Assembly (NCBI GenBank): GCA_022266195.1
Contig: WHVY01000004.1
Location: 4,791,501-4,855,500 of the forward strand
Length of the DNA: 64,000 bases
Direction: 5' to 3'
Source: Tetranychus cinnabarinus
Taxonomy: Eukaryota; Arthropoda; Arachnida; Trombidiformes; Tetranychidae
The translations under genes and the position numbers were made by a program. Numbering within the stretch: position 1 is the first letter of the stretch; every line of letters starts with the position of its first letter. Positions 63,101 to 64,000 of this stretch are shown piece after piece. The notes under the pieces are model-generated. The model saw only the letters and a program-made list of their open reading frames with translations. It was not told the DNA's origin and searched no databases.

Positions 63101-64000
63101 TTTCATTCTGATGAATATTATTATCATTATGATGACTTTTTTACACCAAGAAGTTTTGCCTCCATTTTCACGCTCAATTAGTTTCTTCACCCAGCGCAAG
63201 TTAATCAATATTTTTTTTTACTTCAAACTCACTCAATTTACAGATTAAGTTGATTACGAGTTCAAATTTGAAATTGATATCGACTGCTGAACAAAATCTT
63301 TCTCACATCTTGACGACTCTTAATTTCGCTCCAATACATAATTCAAAATATTTATTCATTCAAATTTGGCTCTGAAAAAGCGTCGAGTCAATTTGCTCTT
63401 TTGGTTACCAAAACTTTTGTCTCATTCTTGAGTTGCATCCGTTCATGAGTCAAACAGGATGTTGAAGTTAAACCAAGAAAATGGAATCATAGATGATAAG
63501 CTTAACTTTTGAATAAAATATTCATACTTGAATCAGAATTTCCATTTATGCAAAAGAATTTACCAACAAATAAAATTGATCAAAAGTGAAAACAATTTTG
63601 AATGAATCAGGAAAATTGTCTCGACATCCTCTTCAATCTGTAATATCTATCATGCCTTTTCCTTCCTCCACTCTTGTCACTGTCATTCATGTAAAAGACC
63701 CCATGAGAACTCGAAGATTCTTAAAAAATCCTTTGTTTTCACTCCATAACCTACGCAACTCCCAGTCAATCCAAAAAAGTTATGAGAGAAAATGGTTTTT
63801 GCAAAGTTGACAAACTTCTTACGAAATATTTGAAACGAAAACTGAGTCATGTCTGATTACCAGAGCATGGAAAAGCGAAGTAAAGATTCTCACTGAGCTT
63901 AGCAATTTTCAAAATTCACTTTTGATTTCTTGTAAAAAAAACTTTCAGAAAATCGAAAAAATAAATAAGTCAATTTCAAGGTCACGTCGATTCATGTGAT
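48142..64000. other. Gene-poor A/T-rich flank
   Basis: No exon with domain or splice support on either strand. The longest frames (for example 52439-52846 and 60913-61260, both plus strand) are Lys/Phe/Leu-rich and look like composition artefacts. A TCAAGGTCA word is at 63976-63984 and an ACTCCCAG at 63758-63765. It may be a 5' intron, a promoter-distal region of the sidestep-like gene, or intergenic DNA. Confidence 0.65.

Noticed and set aside
1..64000. tRNA, rRNA or CRISPR arrays
   Set aside because: No cloverleaf, rRNA-like or regularly spaced direct-repeat structure recognised on either strand.

Overview
The window is arthropod nuclear DNA, about one-third GC by eye, full of A/T-rich low-complexity sequence, with spliced genes, GT-AG introns and no operons. 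A sidestep-like gene with classic phase-1 Ig exons and AACCTAACCT-type repeats point to an arthropod. A chelicerate such as a mite is my guess, but the sequence does not settle it.

Layout. (1) About 1-5,800 is a DNA transposon that runs off the left edge. It has a plus-strand transposase of the animal CMC/EnSpm-like type (DYMH motif, Cys-rich GCPYCC motif, late HGTR motif). Transcribed away from it are two minus-strand genes: a complete BEN-domain protein, and a spliced relative with the same kind of N-terminal module. A 477-bp hAT-type MITE (4200-4676, 8-bp target duplication) has split the transposase. The element carries at least 12 perfect copies of the palindrome AAGATCTT, in coding and non-coding sequence alike. 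(2) 6,177-47,440 on the minus strand holds eleven coding exons of one sidestep-family cell-surface receptor: signal peptide plus four Ig domains, 449 codons. The remaining domains lie beyond the left edge, so the transposon sits in an intron of this gene. (3) The introns, up to 16 kb, are mostly low-complexity filler. They hold a repeat cluster at about 18.2-19.6 kb, a related module at 22.49 kb, a GC-richer coding-like fragment at 29.8-30.2 kb and a dispersed ACTCCCAG motif. (4) 47.4-64 kb is the 5' flank or a non-coding first intron. I see no gene there, but there is a pair of CTCF-like motifs at 48.1 kb.

Most open frames in 5.8-64 kb are Phe/Leu/Lys/Ser-rich by-products of A/T-rich DNA and are not annotated.

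The most novel item is the transposon at the left edge: a transposase plus two BEN/FYGT-type accessory proteins in an element studded with one palindromic octamer. It looks like a protein-DNA recognition system carried by a mobile element.
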